Notes under the pieces: generated by a model
The model's input: the letters and a program-made list of their open reading frames with translations, nothing else
What the model was told of the DNA's origin: nothing
Database searches by the model: none
Program-made: the position numbers and the translations under genes
Assembly (NCBI RefSeq): GCF_000203795.2
Contig: NW_006281103.1
Location: 939,658 to 1,003,657 of the forward strand
DNA: 64,000 nt
Reading direction: 5' to 3'
DNA from: Batrachochytrium dendrobatidis JAM81
Lineage: Eukaryota > Chytridiomycota > Chytridiomycetes > Rhizophydiales
Shown: positions 20,850-32,117 of the stretch, piece by piece
Layout of the letters: each line of letters begins with the position of its first letter
Numbering within the stretch: the stretch's first letter is position 1

Positions 20850-21241
20850 AGCCAGACTAGCTGAAACCCAGATACAAGTTGCTAGCAACAGCATTTTTTA
20901 TTTTTGAAATAAACTTTTATCTGCAAGCCTAAGATTCAAGTATTTAGAGTTGGGTGCATCACTAAATAAACATGGGCTTTGAGCGTGATGGGTCGACAAC
21001 TCGTTCACAGCGGTAGCAGGTACTCTTGAGAAGAAGCTTGGTTTTTGCTCAATGGTGATGGGCAGCTTTTGATCAGTTTTGTGGTTTTGTGCATGCAGAG
21101 CACATTGAGTACAGAGTGGTGAATTTCAAAATGGATTTGCCAGCAAAATCGACCCGCTTACAAGCGCCACTACACCAAACGGACGGTGGCTTTTGGTAGC
21201 AATGGAAAGCTAAAGCGTATTCCTGTGCTGGCATTACAAGT

Positions 21242-21249
21242 ATATAAAG
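21242..21249 (+). promoter_or_regulatory. TATA box of a small secreted protein gene
   Basis: TATATAAAG lies about 150 bases before the ATG at 21398, followed by a C/T-rich leader with many CACCA/ATTTATT steps. No other start signal is evident. Confidence 0.4.
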
Positions 21250-21397
21250 ACGGGTCTACATCACTATTAGAGTTCATCAACTTACTTCTGCATCTCTCAT
21301 AGATAGATCTCTATTATCAGCACCACCAGCAACTACTTTAGCTTTATTTATTACTGCTACTATTTATTATCCCTTTATTCTACCTCCATCAACAACA

Positions 21398-21595
21398 ATG
21401 AATCTGCTTAGTCTGTGCACTGCTTTCTTCCTTGCTATTACATCCGTACAAGCTGTTTTTAGCTATCCGGATATTACTGGTCAAGAGTACGTGAGAATAG
21501 ATAGGCGATCACCTGGATACACACTTTCACAACTGCAAGATCAATACGTGAACATGCTTGATCGTCGTAGTGTCCAAAGGCATAGCAGGCATTAG
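21398..21595 (+). CDS. Small secreted peptide precursor, 65 residues
   Basis: A single short exon. Residues 1-20 (M-N-L-L-S-L-C-T-A-F-F-L-A-I-T-S-V-Q-A) are a signal peptide. The rest is 45 residues with two related I/L-D-R-R-S segments (Arg35-Arg36 and Arg56-Arg57) and a His/Arg-rich end (Q-R-H-S-R-H). Dibasic sites could release a peptide of about 20 residues, as in secreted peptide precursors, but this is inference. No cysteine in the mature part. A TATA box and long C/T-rich leader support a real transcript. Confidence 0.55.
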   Translation: MNLLSLCTAFFLAITSVQAVFSYPDITGQEYVRIDRRSPGYTLSQLQDQYVNMLDRRSVQRHSRH

Positions 21596-22690
21596 TTTAT
21601 AAATAGCGCTGCTAAAGATAAGCCGCCATACTAACCTTTCAACGGGACTCGACTTTCTCTGTCAACTCGTACCATCTATTTTTAAAATTTTATTGATAGC
21701 TATAATAGCTTTCACTGCTGATAACAGAATGATGGGATGAAATCAAATAAAAATCGTCTACAGCCATCATCATTAGTGTTTTTAAAGTATTTGTAAAACC
21801 AAACCAAAGTGTGACTGGGGTTCATTCTTGTTTGGGGATGTTCATTTGCCGATTGAATGGTAGTATTTATCAATCGTTCGTAGTGACAATCCGACTGTTG
21901 ATACGGCCAGTTTGCTAAACGATCTGCACTACCACTTGTTTGGTATGTGGCCAATCGTTTCGAGTATGGGTTTGGTGCTGGTCTAGTTGGACTTTAGAAC
22001 AATGGGAGCTGAACGACTTCAATGCTGCGGGGAGTGTAGTGCGAGATGATCAGCCTTTGTGCTGCATAAATCAAGGATACCAGCTGTAATAGAGATACAG
22101 CAATTAAGGGAGTCATCATCGTCTTGGTGATGGAGTTGAGCAGGCCAGTGCTGTGTTGGTATTCTTTTGCTTGTAGTTGTACAAATATATTGAATCAGGG
22201 CTGGTAATCCATAATAAGAAACGTATACAGGGCATATATCAAAATTAACAAGCACCGATGCTTATTGGAGAGCTGTTGAGTTGTTTCAACTATAGATTGA
22301 ATGTTCAAGACATGTCGGCTCGATTGTGCCAAAGAATTGAAAATCTACAGCTAGAATATCAATATCAACAGCATACAATTGAATATTCAAGTCATATGTT
22401 ACTAGAGATAATCCAACAGCTTGGAGCATATTTTCAAGACATCTAAATTTGAATCAGGGCCATTGTTTATCTAACAAAGGGACGACTTTATTCAGTTTTG
22501 TATTCAGCCATGTTTCGATTTGTTCACAGCACCCTTAATTTTAGGACAAATTATTATGCAAAGCTTGGACCTCGAAATGTCTATAAAACCCGAGATTGGA
22601 TACTACTGATATCCATTATCCACTGATCTGTCTTGCACTTTCTACCCATTATCACTTTTATCTGCATCCTTATCACTTGAATTTTGGAAA
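21596..22690. other. Intergenic, little seen
   Basis: About 1.1 kb. A 62-codon frame at 22258-22446 is helical and Gln/Tyr-rich but has no support beyond being open. TATAAAA at 22582-22588 lies about 105 bases before the next gene's ATG and is its likely TATA box. Confidence 0.4.
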
Positions 22691-23002
22691 ATGAAACTCG
22701 TCACTTTTCTCATTGCATCTGTATCTGTGCTGTCTGTCGCGGCCGTAGTACTTCCCACTGATGAGGCCATTTCAAGCTTATCCAAACGAGGCAAAGATAC
22801 TTCCGATAAACATAAAAAGCCCAGCAAAAAGCCCAGCAAAAAACCCAACAAAAAACCCAGCAAAGGATTTTCATGTGTTGGATGTGGCGACGGCAGTGAG
22901 GACGAAGATGTTCCAAACCCATATGGCGATTACAAGCCATCTGGATTCGATGGAGGTCAAAATCAGTACCCTTACTATCCAACTGCATACAGTGATCAAT
23001 AA
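22691..23002 (+). CDS. Small secreted Lys/Pro-repeat protein with Lys-Arg site
   Basis: A single exon of 103 residues. Residues 1-19 are the signal peptide (M-K-L-V-T-F-L-I-A-S-V-S-V-L-S-V-A-A-V); the propeptide ends at S-L-S-K-R-G (Lys32-Arg33). The mature part has four K-P-S-K/K-P-N-K units, then F-S-C-V-G-C-G-D-G, an acidic run, and a Tyr/Pro/Gly-rich C terminus. A single C-x-x-C could form a disulfide or bind metal. The pre-pro layout is shared with the proteins at 18390, 27587 and 58682, although the mature parts differ. Function unknown. Confidence 0.7.
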   Translation: MKLVTFLIASVSVLSVAAVVLPTDEAISSLSKRGKDTSDKHKKPSKKPSKKPNKKPSKGFSCVGCGDGSEDEDVPNPYGDYKPSGFDGGQNQYPYYPTAYSDQ

Positions 23003-23516
23003 TAAATCTGATACAATAATCTTATTGGTAATGGCTTTTACAAGACACCCGTTTTCACCATACAAGTTTAAATAAACTTTTGAATACAAGAATATTACTT
23101 TCAAGTAAAACTTTGAACTAGACCAAATTTACCAACATACTTTGAATTTTTTCAATGCTTTATGGAACAATCAGTTACTTGTACAAATTTATCATTGTCT
23201 TATCGGTGTTTAAAGAGAGTTGTTGGACTTGGAGATCATGGCAGATCTTGAATCTGTTGGTATTGATATTTGTTCAAGTAAACGATCGTTTTATCTGAAC
23301 GATACTTGTCAAGATACTCGACACACTGCCTTTTTATTTCATATGACGAGATTCCCATTCTGCATGTCATACTCGAACTCTTTGTTTTCGCCCAAATTGT
23401 AACTGAAAAATTCTTTGACAGGAGATTTGGGGAACTGACGACCGAGGTTTACTTTTGGGAAGCTGCAAGAACTACCATTTGACATAAAAGGAACCTGTTA
23501 ATACTGCTGGATTAGG
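23003..23516. other. Intergenic, no feature seen
   Basis: About 510 AT-rich bases with short chance frames, including a 60-codon frame at 23220-23402 that has no recognisable content. Confidence 0.4.
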
Positions 23517-26136
23517 ATGAGTGTTGAACCAGTTGATGATTCAAAGAATATGAAGCTAGCCTGTCCCATTTGCGGGGACATGATACTCTCTACTGTTTTC
23601 CCCTTTCATCGAAGAAAGCACCAACTGACAACGAGAGTCACTCTGGATGATGGATTCATTGGTAGGTGCGATTTGGAACTGTATCCTGGGATACTCTCTG
23701 GTTGAACAATGCTGAATGGAAGGAGCAGTGAATCCGGTCTGGATTTCATCATATGAATGGTTATCATGGCTCAGCAATAGTAACACCAATGCATGTTTTT
23801 ATTCTTGTGGCATATATAGCCAAGATATCTAGAAAAGACGACCAGTCACCATTCATTTGTTATTGCGGTGGAGAGCACAACACTCCTGGAGGATTAAGAA
23901 AGCATATCAAGAAATGCACCCACATTGAATCTGCCAAATCAACAATGCAAAGGAATGATGTGACTACTAAGGCTACCAAGAAGCGAGCCCGGTCTACTTC
24001 ACTATCTAGCACTACTAGAGCTAATATAGATCAGGAAGGTTTACCATTGGACGAGTCTGTTCGTAATGGCCATCGCTCTGGCCATAGGGATGAGAAACAC
24101 ACTCATTTGACTAGATCAGATTCTCATGAAAGCGGTTTATTACAGCCATATGTATCTGATCGCCAGCCCTTGGAGGTTTCTCGTGCCGATACTTTGAAAC
24201 AAAGTACTACCAAACTAAAAACCACTCTGTCCATGTCCACACCCATCCCACAATCACCGACAGAACTTGATTCATTTGTTCATCAGCTTGCTTCAAATTC
24301 TGGTCTGTTTGTGATTCCAGGAGTTCCCGAATCCAAATTTGTAGTGAATCTTACTAACCAGGTTTTGATTTGCCTTTTGTGCTGCGATGTGGTGTCTTGC
24401 GAGGAACGTGACCTCAAATTACATTTGGACATGCATGGTCTGAAGTCTCTGTATGCACCGATTCAGAAAGCCATCGTTACTAGAAAGTGGGATTTACTAA
24501 AAGGTCGCCATCCAGACTTTATCAAAATGACTACTCCCACAGCCATGCTTCGCGAGCCTGTTGAAGGTGTCGAGATATTTGTCAATGGATACCGGTGTAG
24601 ATACTGCGTATTCTACACCCGAAAAGCGGAAAGTTACCGCAAGCATCTTGATAAAAAACATCAAAAGCGAAACAGACAAATTTTGGACCAATGCCATATT
24701 CAAACATTTCGTCTTGGATCTGGCGAGTATAGACATATTGGTGTGTTGGGTACAAATTCTGGCGAGATTGATGCGAATTCCAATCTGTCTGATGATGTGG
24801 AGATGGACAGTCGTCAAGAATCGACTACAGAGTATCCCTCGTCGAAATTTCCAACAGAACCAGCCGATAAGGAGCCCACATGGATGCAATCATCCTCACC
24901 ATCATCATGCACCGTCTCTTTTATATCGACGCAACCTGCTTTTGAAAACGAAGGTGTTCAAACACCTACATCTATTCAGTTTCTTCCTAGTCCTGACGAG
25001 GTTTTTGAGTCAAAGCTTGGGTTTATGCAAGAAATGGAGCGACTTGGACTCGATTTTGTAAGTATTGACTTACTGGAGGCTTAACCACTGATGTTTTTCA
25101 CTCGTTGAGTTTTCATTCGATCTGGTCAAGCTTATTAACGAATGGGCTTAATTGTTGTAAATAATAGGTTTTTAATGTAATTCAGAAACCAACTACATTG
25201 AAATTGGATTCAAAAACAATACCCTGTACCTCTGAAAGTATGTTGGAGGACCCCAGTTTATGGACAGGCTTTATTAGTGATGCTATGCTTGAGTACTGGT
25301 TAGCGATCGATGGTGATCTTGGCAATCGACACTGTAATAGTCTGATGTTGCGAAAGGCCATCTGCAGCACTGATGGGTATGCTTGAATGGTTTATACTGC
25401 ATTAGATGTTTGTACAAAAATGTAGATGGTCTAGTTGTTATTTTCAATAGCTAACTCTTGATATTTCCCAATCAATCACTAGTGTATTGAGAAGCTCGTC
25501 TATAATGCAGCCCATTCGTGATTCAGACATGGTCAAGACGTATGCAGAAACAGCTTCTCATTTCATTATATTTATTGATAATCTGTCTCGATCGACACAT
25601 GCAGATATGCAGCATCTTATTCCTGAGAATGTGATGCACTCGATGGATCAATTCAAAAAAGCCATTGTACATGCGGTATCCGAACACCCTAATTCTAACC
25701 GCCAACTCATTCTTTCCGCTCTTCAAACTCTACTTTCTGATCTAGTGCATGTACGGCACACATTGGCTCAGGGCCGATCGTCACATCTCATTTATTGGTT
25801 TCTCATGTTTCTCATGCTAGATGTGGATAAAAGACTCAAGCCTGTTTCAGTTTTGGTGCATTTAGTTCAACAACTGATGCATTTTTGTCGCTTGGTTGTG
25901 TTTGCAGAAATTGTTGCTTTGGATCCTTTATCCGACGCACGATTTCAAAAGTAAGCTTTTAAATGGCGTGCTTGATCTATATTTGATCAATTTGGACATA
26001 TTGACGAAATTTTTTTATTTTTGAATCTATTTCTAGTGAGCAAGATCACCTTTGTTTTGTACGTGATGATCGAAACACACCTTTTGGATTGCTAAGTGAA
26101 GTCATGGAGCAACTTGCCGATATCTGTTCTAGTTGA
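23517..26136 (+). CDS. C2H2-type zinc-finger protein, DUF3505-like
   Basis: Five exons join in phase to 713 residues: 23517-23661, 23820-25057, 25186-25376, 25483-25950 and 26037-26136. Every intron has GT-AG ends. An N-terminal finger (C-P-I-C-G...H-x-x-x-H) is in exon 1; a C-Y-C-G...H-I-K-K-C unit follows the first junction; a low-complexity region spans about 95-220. Then come I-C-L-L-C...H-L-D-M-H and G-Y-R-C-R-Y-C...Y-R-K-H-L-D-K-K-H, the two-finger layout of the fungal DUF3505 family. The C-terminal 220 residues are helical. In some fungi this module precedes recombinase or RecQ-like helicase parts; here the frame ends before any helicase. Likely nuclear; role unknown. Confidence 0.75.
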
Positions 26137-27586
26137 TTATACTGCTCGCAATGATGACGTGTATGATATTTCTATTTTGCTGCATTGATGGAAGATGAAG
26201 GAACAGTGCCGCTTATACCAGCAACGCAGATTGTTTATCGATAGTTGGCTGTAAACTGTAGGTTAAAAGCGGATTTTGTAAGTGGAGATATGGTCTGGTT
26301 TGAGGCGCTTTTTTATACGCCGTTTTGCTTTGACAACTGCCAAGACCAGAGCTAGGAGCGTGGACAAAATTTGGGCGGTATTGCTGGCTTTTCTCACAAA
26401 ATAAACAAGTCTCCGGACAATTTTATTTTTAAGCTTTCTTGACACCATTGTCATTGGACTATCTACGATTTTGATTTGAACATTATTGCAAACCTATTGA
26501 ATCAATGGTGATGAGTTATTGGCTCTACTTTTAGATTCTGGAATAGAAATCAAAAAAACTCGAGGAAACTTGACAGTATTGCAGCCGTATTCACTGAAAT
26601 GAAGTATTAAATAAGAGTGTTGCCCAGTAATAAACATATGGTTGTGAAATGATTCGCAACAATTTACTGTTTTCTGACAAGGGTTCAAGGTGGGGAAGTG
26701 TCTGCAAGATAATGTTTTATTTTACATGAATACATCTGTAAACTTGTATTCTGTCTAGATTTGCTGTCAAATCATCAGCAATTTGGATTCATTCTACAAA
26801 TGGACAGATTAGCGTAATAAATACACCGTTGCGTTCACTTTGTCGTTCATCACAATCAATTGCTCGACTTTTGGAAATGGGTTGTGCATAGTAGAGCGTC
26901 AGGTGCTCATACTATCAACATCACGGTAATTTACACTGCACGAGTCGGAAAGTTTCTCAATAATTGGCATGCTTTTCTGGGATTGTTACACTGAGAGTAC
27001 TGATGTTACAATTCTGGAAAATGAAATATTGGTACCACTAACATGACTGTCGACTTGACACTGTGTTCAACGAAATCACTGCACAATGTTGTATATAATG
27101 ACATTTACATTTGAAATTTAGACTGATTAGCCTATACGTTGTTGTGGTAAGCTGTGTTGGTGCAGGGCGGTCTAAAGGGCCACACCGTTGATATTTACCC
27201 AGATATGCTGTATGAGCAAACTATTTCATACTCACCCTTCTAGCACCGCACAAAAGTTTAACACTAGTTGGTGCTGATAACTCTGTGCCCTTTATGCGGT
27301 CAAATTGCTTGCAAATTCCTCCCTTGACCAAGAGCCCTCTGTTTTATTCAACGGTCAACGACACAAGCAAACGAGAATAGTACAAACACGAGTCTGAGTA
27401 CATCTAAACTATCCTTTGAGCTTATGCATCCCTTTTATTCTTGGGCTCACCTCCCTTTAACGACTAACCAAGTATTTAAGCAAAACGTATTTTCACGATT
27501 CATTCACTAAACTTTCCCGAGGTCCATTCTTTGAACCAGCAAGGATCACTAATATTAAAGCGCTCTCGTCAGTTTAGAATTTTGCA
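26137..27586. other. Intergenic, 1.45 kb, possible repeat trace
   Basis: A basic 63-codon minus-strand frame at 26263-26454 is not supported further. Near 26570-26660 the sequence TTGCAGCCGTATTCACTGAAATGAAG...ATAATAAACAT...GTGAAATGATTCGC is a diverged match to repeat half B. The part 26830-27500 shows no feature. Confidence 0.35.
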
Positions 27587-30500
27587 ATGAAATTTGTATC
27601 GGTTATTGTTCTGACGTTTCTGTCAACCGCAGCTAGCGCAGGAGTTATTGCTCGCCCACTTGGTGAATCGGCTGTCAATTTACAAAAGCGAGGATTAGAA
27701 GATGGCTTGCCTCAAGATAATCAGAAGCCACAAACCAGCAACGAAGCGCCTACGAATAAACCCATTTCCTACGTATATGGCGACTATCCGGATTTACCTG
27801 GCTGGGATGAGGAAACCCTTGAATGTAGAATCATGGAAATTCAGGCGCGTATGCGCAGCTTGAATATGCCCATTCCAGACGGATTTAATCCCGAGTATCC
27901 ACACAAGGCATGCATTAGAGATTCCAAGTTTAGCAAGGAAATTCAAGAAAAAACCAAGCTGGTTGGCATGTGGGAACACTACATGGGACTCTACCAGGAG
28001 TACAAGAAGTCTAGCGATGAGGTGAAGGACGAAGATCTATGCGATGACTCATCCCCATCAACCTCGGATGTTGCTCCCGGTACTACCGATCCTACTGCAG
28101 GTGCTGGTACTCCCGGTACTGCTGATGCTTCTGCAGGTGCTAGTGCTCCCGGTACTGCTGATGCTTCTGCAGGTGCTGGTACTCCCGGTACTACCGATCC
28201 TACTGCAGGTGCTGGTACTCCCGGTACTGCTGATGCTTCTGCAGGTGCTAGTGCTCCCGGTACTACCGATCCTACTGCAGGTGCTGGTACTCCCGGTACT
28301 ACCGATCCTACTGCAGGTGCTGGTACTCCCGGTACTACCGATCCTACTCCAGGTGCTAGTGCTCCCGGTACTGCTGATGCTTCTGCAGGTGCTGGTACTC
28401 CCGGTACTGCTGATGCTTCTGCAGGTGCTGGTACTCCCGGTACTACCGATCCTACTCCAGGTGCTAGTGCTCCCGGTACTGCTGATGCTTCTGCAGGTGC
28501 TGGTACTCCCGGTACTACCGATCCTACTACAGGTGCTGGTGCTCCCGGTACTGCTGATGCTTCTGCAGGTGCTGGTACTCCCGGTACTACTGATGCTGCT
28601 ACAGGTGCTAGTGCTCCCGGTACTACTGATGCTGCTACAGGTGCTGGTTCTTCCGGTACTACCGATGCCGATAAGGATACCGATGTTTCTGAAACCAAAG
28701 AACCAAAATCTGGTTCCAAGGGCAAGTTTGCTAAGTTGGCAAAGAAAGTCGCGAAACTTGCGAAACTTACGAAAGGAAAAGGTGATTCGCAGGCAGTTGA
28801 ACAGACTCCCCCAGCTGATGATCAGGATTCACCTGATGACAGATATCCGGATCCATCTCCACCTGCAAAGAAGCGACAGACTCCCCCAGCTGATGATCAG
28901 GACTCACTTGATGACAGATATCCAGACCCATCTCCACCTGCGAAGAAGCAACAGACTCCCGCGACTGGTGACCAACAGGCTCCTGCAACCGGAGATCAGA
29001 CTCCCGCGACTGGTGATCAACAAGCTTCCGCAACCGGTGATCAGACTCCCGCAACTAGTGATCATGCTTCTACAGCTAGTGCATCACAAGCTTCCGCGAC
29101 TGCTGCACCACAAGCTTCTGCAACCGGAGATCAGACTCCCGCAACTGGTGATCATGCTTCTACAGCTAGTGCATCACAAGCTTCCGCGACTGCTGCACCA
29201 CAAGCTTCTGCAACCGGAGATCAGACTCCCGCAACTAGTGACCAACAGGCTTCCGCGACTGATGCATCACAAGCTTCCGCGACTGCTGCACCACAAACTC
29301 CCGCAGCTGGTGGTCAACAAGCTCCATCAACTGGTGGTCAGACTCCCGCGACTGGTGGTCAACAAGCTCCATCAACTGGTGGTCAACAAGCTCCATCAAC
29401 TGGTGGTCAGACTCCCGCGACTGGTGGTCAACAAGCTCCATCAACTGGTGGTCAGACTCCCGCGACTGGTGGTCAACAAGCTCCATCAACTGGTGGTCAG
29501 ACTCCCGCGACTGGTGGTCAACAAGCTCCATCAACTGGTGGTCAACAAGCTCCATCAACTGGTGGTCAGACTCCCGCAGCTGGTGGCCAACAAGCTCCAT
29601 CAACTGGTGATCAGACTCCTGCAACCGGAGATCAGCTTCCCGCAACTGGTGGCCAACAAGCTCCATCAACTGGTGATCAGACTCCTGCAACCGGAGATCA
29701 GCTTCCCGCAACTGGCGAGGTCATACCAAGTGCACCGCCAGCTCCATCAGATGATGATCAGACTCCCGCAATTGAAGAGGTCATACCAAGTGCACCGCCA
29801 GCTCCATCAGATGATGATCAGACTCCCGCAATTGAAGAGGTCATACCAAGTGCACCGCCAGCTCCATCAGATGATGATCAGACTCCCGCAATTGAAGAGG
29901 TCATACCAAGTGCACCGCCAGCTCCATCAGATGATGATCAGACTCCTGCAATTGAAGAGGTCATACCAAGTGCACCGCCAGCTCCATCAGATGATGATCA
30001 GACTCCTGCAATTGAAGAGGTCATACCAAGTGCACCGCCAGCTCCATCAGATGATGATCAGACTCCTGCAATTGAAGAGGTCATACCAAGTGCACCGCCA
30101 GCTCCATCAGATGATGATCAGACTCCCGCAATTGAAGAGGTCATACCAAGTGCACCGCCAGCTCCATCAGATGATGATCAGACTCCCGCAATTGAAGAGG
30201 TTACACCAAATGCACCACCAGCTCCATCAGATGATGATCAGACTCCATCAGATGAGCAACAGACTCCCCAGTATGGTGGCCATCATTATCGCCATCGTCG
30301 TCCTATCAGTACCTTCCCTGAGCTGGATGCATTCCGCGAATCCCGTGTTAATCGCCATGCTGCTGTTAATCAAGACCTTAAGGATCGCCTTGCTAATAAC
30401 TCTGACGTTTCCGAAGATGAACAGACTCACGAAGATGAGCAGACTCACGAAGATGAACAGACTCACGAAGATGAACAGACTCCACCATATGAGCAACAGA

Positions 30501-31081
30501 CTTACCAGTATGGTGGCCATCATTATCGCCATCGTCGTCCTATCAGTACTTTCCCTGAGCTGGATGCATTCCGCGAATCCCGTGTTAATCGCCAGGTGGC
30601 TGTTAATGCAGAGCTTAGGGATCGTCTTGCCAATAATGATGATCCTGAAGCTTCCTCACACACTCAGCAGAAGCTTAAAAATACCTTTGATGCAATCGAT
30701 GCTCAAAGCGAGCACGAGAGACAGCAGCGCATGGAGGAGCATGAACAGGCTATGGCTGCTATGGAATACCAACAACAGGAACGTACCGAGCAACAACATG
30801 CTCAGGAACAACAGCGTGCTTGGCAAGCTTCCCAGCGTTCCTATAATGCTCAGCGACAACACGCTGAACATATTCGACACGTTAAAGCTCAACAGTATAC
30901 TCAACAACAGTATACTCAGCAACACGTTCAGCAGGAGACTGTTCAGCAACAAACTGGATTTACTGCCGGCCAACAAAAGAAACTTGAATCCCCATATACG
31001 CAATTCATTGGGGACCGTCGAGTGCGTCAGGGAGCAGCTCATCAGGAACTCAAGGATAGACTAGCAAATCGTTCTCAATAA
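27587..31081 (+). CDS. Large secreted repeat protein with Lys-Arg processing site
   Basis: A single exon of 1164 residues. Residues 1-19 are a signal peptide; L-Q-K-R-G (Lys34-Arg35) is a Kex2-type site. Residues about 64-155 form a compact charged domain with two cysteines. Residues about 160-365 are A-G-A-G-T-P-G-T-T-D-P-T units; 405-705 are T-P-A-T-G-G-Q-Q-A-P-S units; 710-885 are nine 20-residue units of the E-V-I-P-S-A-P-P-A-P-S-D-D-D-Q-T-P-A-I-E type, encoded by an almost perfect 60-nt repeat (29715-30240). Then come D-E-Q-T-H-E units and three copies of an F-P-E-L-D-A-F-R-E-S-R-V-N-R...D-R-L-A-N module, the last one diverged, separated by Gln-rich sequence. Probably a wall, adhesive or mucilage-type protein; function not known. 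Confidence 0.85.
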   Translation: MKFVSVIVLTFLSTAASAGVIARPLGESAVNLQKRGLEDGLPQDNQKPQTSNEAPTNKPISYVYGDYPDLPGWDEETLECRIMEIQARMRSLNMPIPDGFNPEYPHKACIRDSKFSKEIQEKTKLVGMWEHYMGLYQEYKKSSDEVKDEDLCDDSSPSTSDVAPGTTDPTAGAGTPGTADASAGASAPGTADASAGAGTPGTTDPTAGAGTPGTADASAGASAPGTTDPTAGAGTPGTTDPTAGAGTPGTTDPTPGASAPGTADASAGAGTPGTADASAGAGTPGTTDPTPGASAPGTADASAGAGTPGTTDPTTGAGAPGTADASAGAGTPGTTDAATGASAPGTTDAATGAGSSGTTDADKDTDVSETKEPKSGSKGKFAKLAKKVAKLAKLTKGKGDSQAVEQTPPADDQDSPDDRYPDPSPPAKKRQTPPADDQDSLDDRYPDPSPPAKKQQTPATGDQQAPATGDQTPATGDQQASATGDQTPATSDHASTASASQASATAAPQASATGDQTPATGDHASTASASQASATAAPQASATGDQTPATSDQQASATDASQASATAAPQTPAAGGQQAPSTGGQTPATGGQQAPSTGGQQAPSTGGQTPATGGQQAPSTGGQTPATGGQQAPSTGGQTPATGGQQAPSTGGQQAPSTGGQTPAAGGQQAPSTGDQTPATGDQLPATGGQQAPSTGDQTPATGDQLPATGEVIPSAPPAPSDDDQTPAIEEVIPSAPPAPSDDDQTPAIEEVIPSAPPAPSDDDQTPAIEEVIPSAPPAPSDDDQTPAIEEVIPSAPPAPSDDDQTPAIEEVIPSAPPAPSDDDQTPAIEEVIPSAPPAPSDDDQTPAIEEVIPSAPPAPSDDDQTPAIEEVTPNAPPAPSDDDQTPSDEQQTPQYGGHHYRHRRPISTFPELDAFRESRVNRHAAVNQDLKDRLANNSDVSEDEQTHEDEQTHEDEQTHEDEQTPPYEQQTYQYGGHHYRHRRPISTFPELDAFRESRVNRQVAVNAELRDRLANNDDPEASSHTQQKLKNTFDAIDAQSEHERQQRMEEHEQAMAAMEYQQQERTEQQHAQEQQRAWQASQRSYNAQRQHAEHIRHVKAQQYTQQQYTQQHVQQETVQQQTGFTAGQQKKLESPYTQFIGDRRVRQGAAHQELKDRLANRSQ

Positions 31082-31663
31082 TCGTCATTTTGATATTGCA
31101 ACCAATTAATTTGTGATCTTTTTCAAGGCCATTATTTTTACAAATGAACCTCTAATCGTTGACTACTGAGTGCCTTACATGTATTGTTGGGTGTGTTTGG
31201 AATTTGTTTTTGAGTTTTAATATTTTGGCTTGTCTTGTTTTCGCATCTCAGTTTAATCTGCTATAATCATGCTTTGACTAATACTTGACATTGACCAAGT
31301 AGTCTTGAGTGACCCTATGCATGCAACAGGTTTGCATGTTGGTGTTGACTGTATCAATGTGACTATATTCCAATATACACTTGCAGTGGTAAATACCAGC
31401 GTGTGATGTATCCAGTAATCGTATACTGGTCAATTGGTGCAATATGATCATGTCTATTGTATTGGTGACAAAAATCCCTCCAAAGTTGCCTTGACATTTA
31501 TAATAGTAAATCACCACAAATTCCGGCAACAAAGCCAATACGTTTGAGCGGTCATCCAAGAAACATGCTTTTGATATTATCCATCCAATCATGGATATAA
31601 ATACGACACCAAATCAACATGTTGAATGACAATCATTACAACTTGTTCAACCAAATCAATACA
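31082..31663. other. Intergenic with a TATA box
   Basis: About 580 bases. GGATATAAATACG at 31593-31605 is about 65 bases before the small secreted gene's ATG. A 104-codon minus-strand frame overlapping this promoter is judged a chance frame. Confidence 0.4.
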
Positions 31664-31891
31664 ATGAAACTCGCAATATTGGTATCAATCCTGGCTGTCT
31701 GCTCTACAACAAGCCCTTCAACCATAGACTCGTCACGCTGTTGCAGCTCCATGAACTATCAATATCATCATCCAGGATATGCTATAATGCAGCGTGTATT
31801 GCATGATAGTTTACTTTATTCGTCTCTCATCCAATTTCATTCATTCAATAAACATCCTGTATTGCCAAACAATAGTGTATTAGGCTCATGA
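31664..31891 (+). CDS. Putative small secreted protein, 75 residues
   Basis: The ATG at 31664 gives M-K-L-A-I-L-V-S-I-L-A-V-C-S, a good signal peptide. The frame is open further upstream, but the ATG at 31619-31621 would bury the signal, so 31664 is preferred. The mature part has a C-C pair followed by Tyr/His-rich sequence, with no repeats. The TATA box lies about 65 bases upstream. Short length and lack of a domain keep confidence modest. Confidence 0.5.
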   Translation: MKLAILVSILAVCSTTSPSTIDSSRCCSSMNYQYHHPGYAIMQRVLHDSLLYSSLIQFHSFNKHPVLPNNSVLGS

Positions 31892-32117
31892 CTTGATCAT
31901 ATTGCACCCATCAACCAGTATATGCTCTAATAATTGAGCAAGGTGTATTTTGAGGGAAAATACGTTGCACAGGTTGCTTTGCCAGTAGATATTCGCCAGC
32001 CTATGCTTGCACGAGATCATTTTGTGCTTCAGCACCCAAGTTTAAATTCATTCAAAAAAACTAAACACGAAATATCGCCAGGCTAATCTAGCACACTTTG
32101 CCTAATCTTGGCATATT

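Noticed and set aside
22258..22446. 62-codon plus-strand frame
   Set aside because: No promoter, domain or family support.
29715..30240. Regular 60-nt spacing that could look like a CRISPR array
   Set aside because: The units are contiguous coding repeats without spacers, in a eukaryotic gene.
28044..31064. A 1006-codon open frame in another plus-strand frame of the large repeat protein
   Set aside because: It follows from the tandem repeats, which lack stops in all frames; the signal peptide and conserved domain are only in the 27587 frame.
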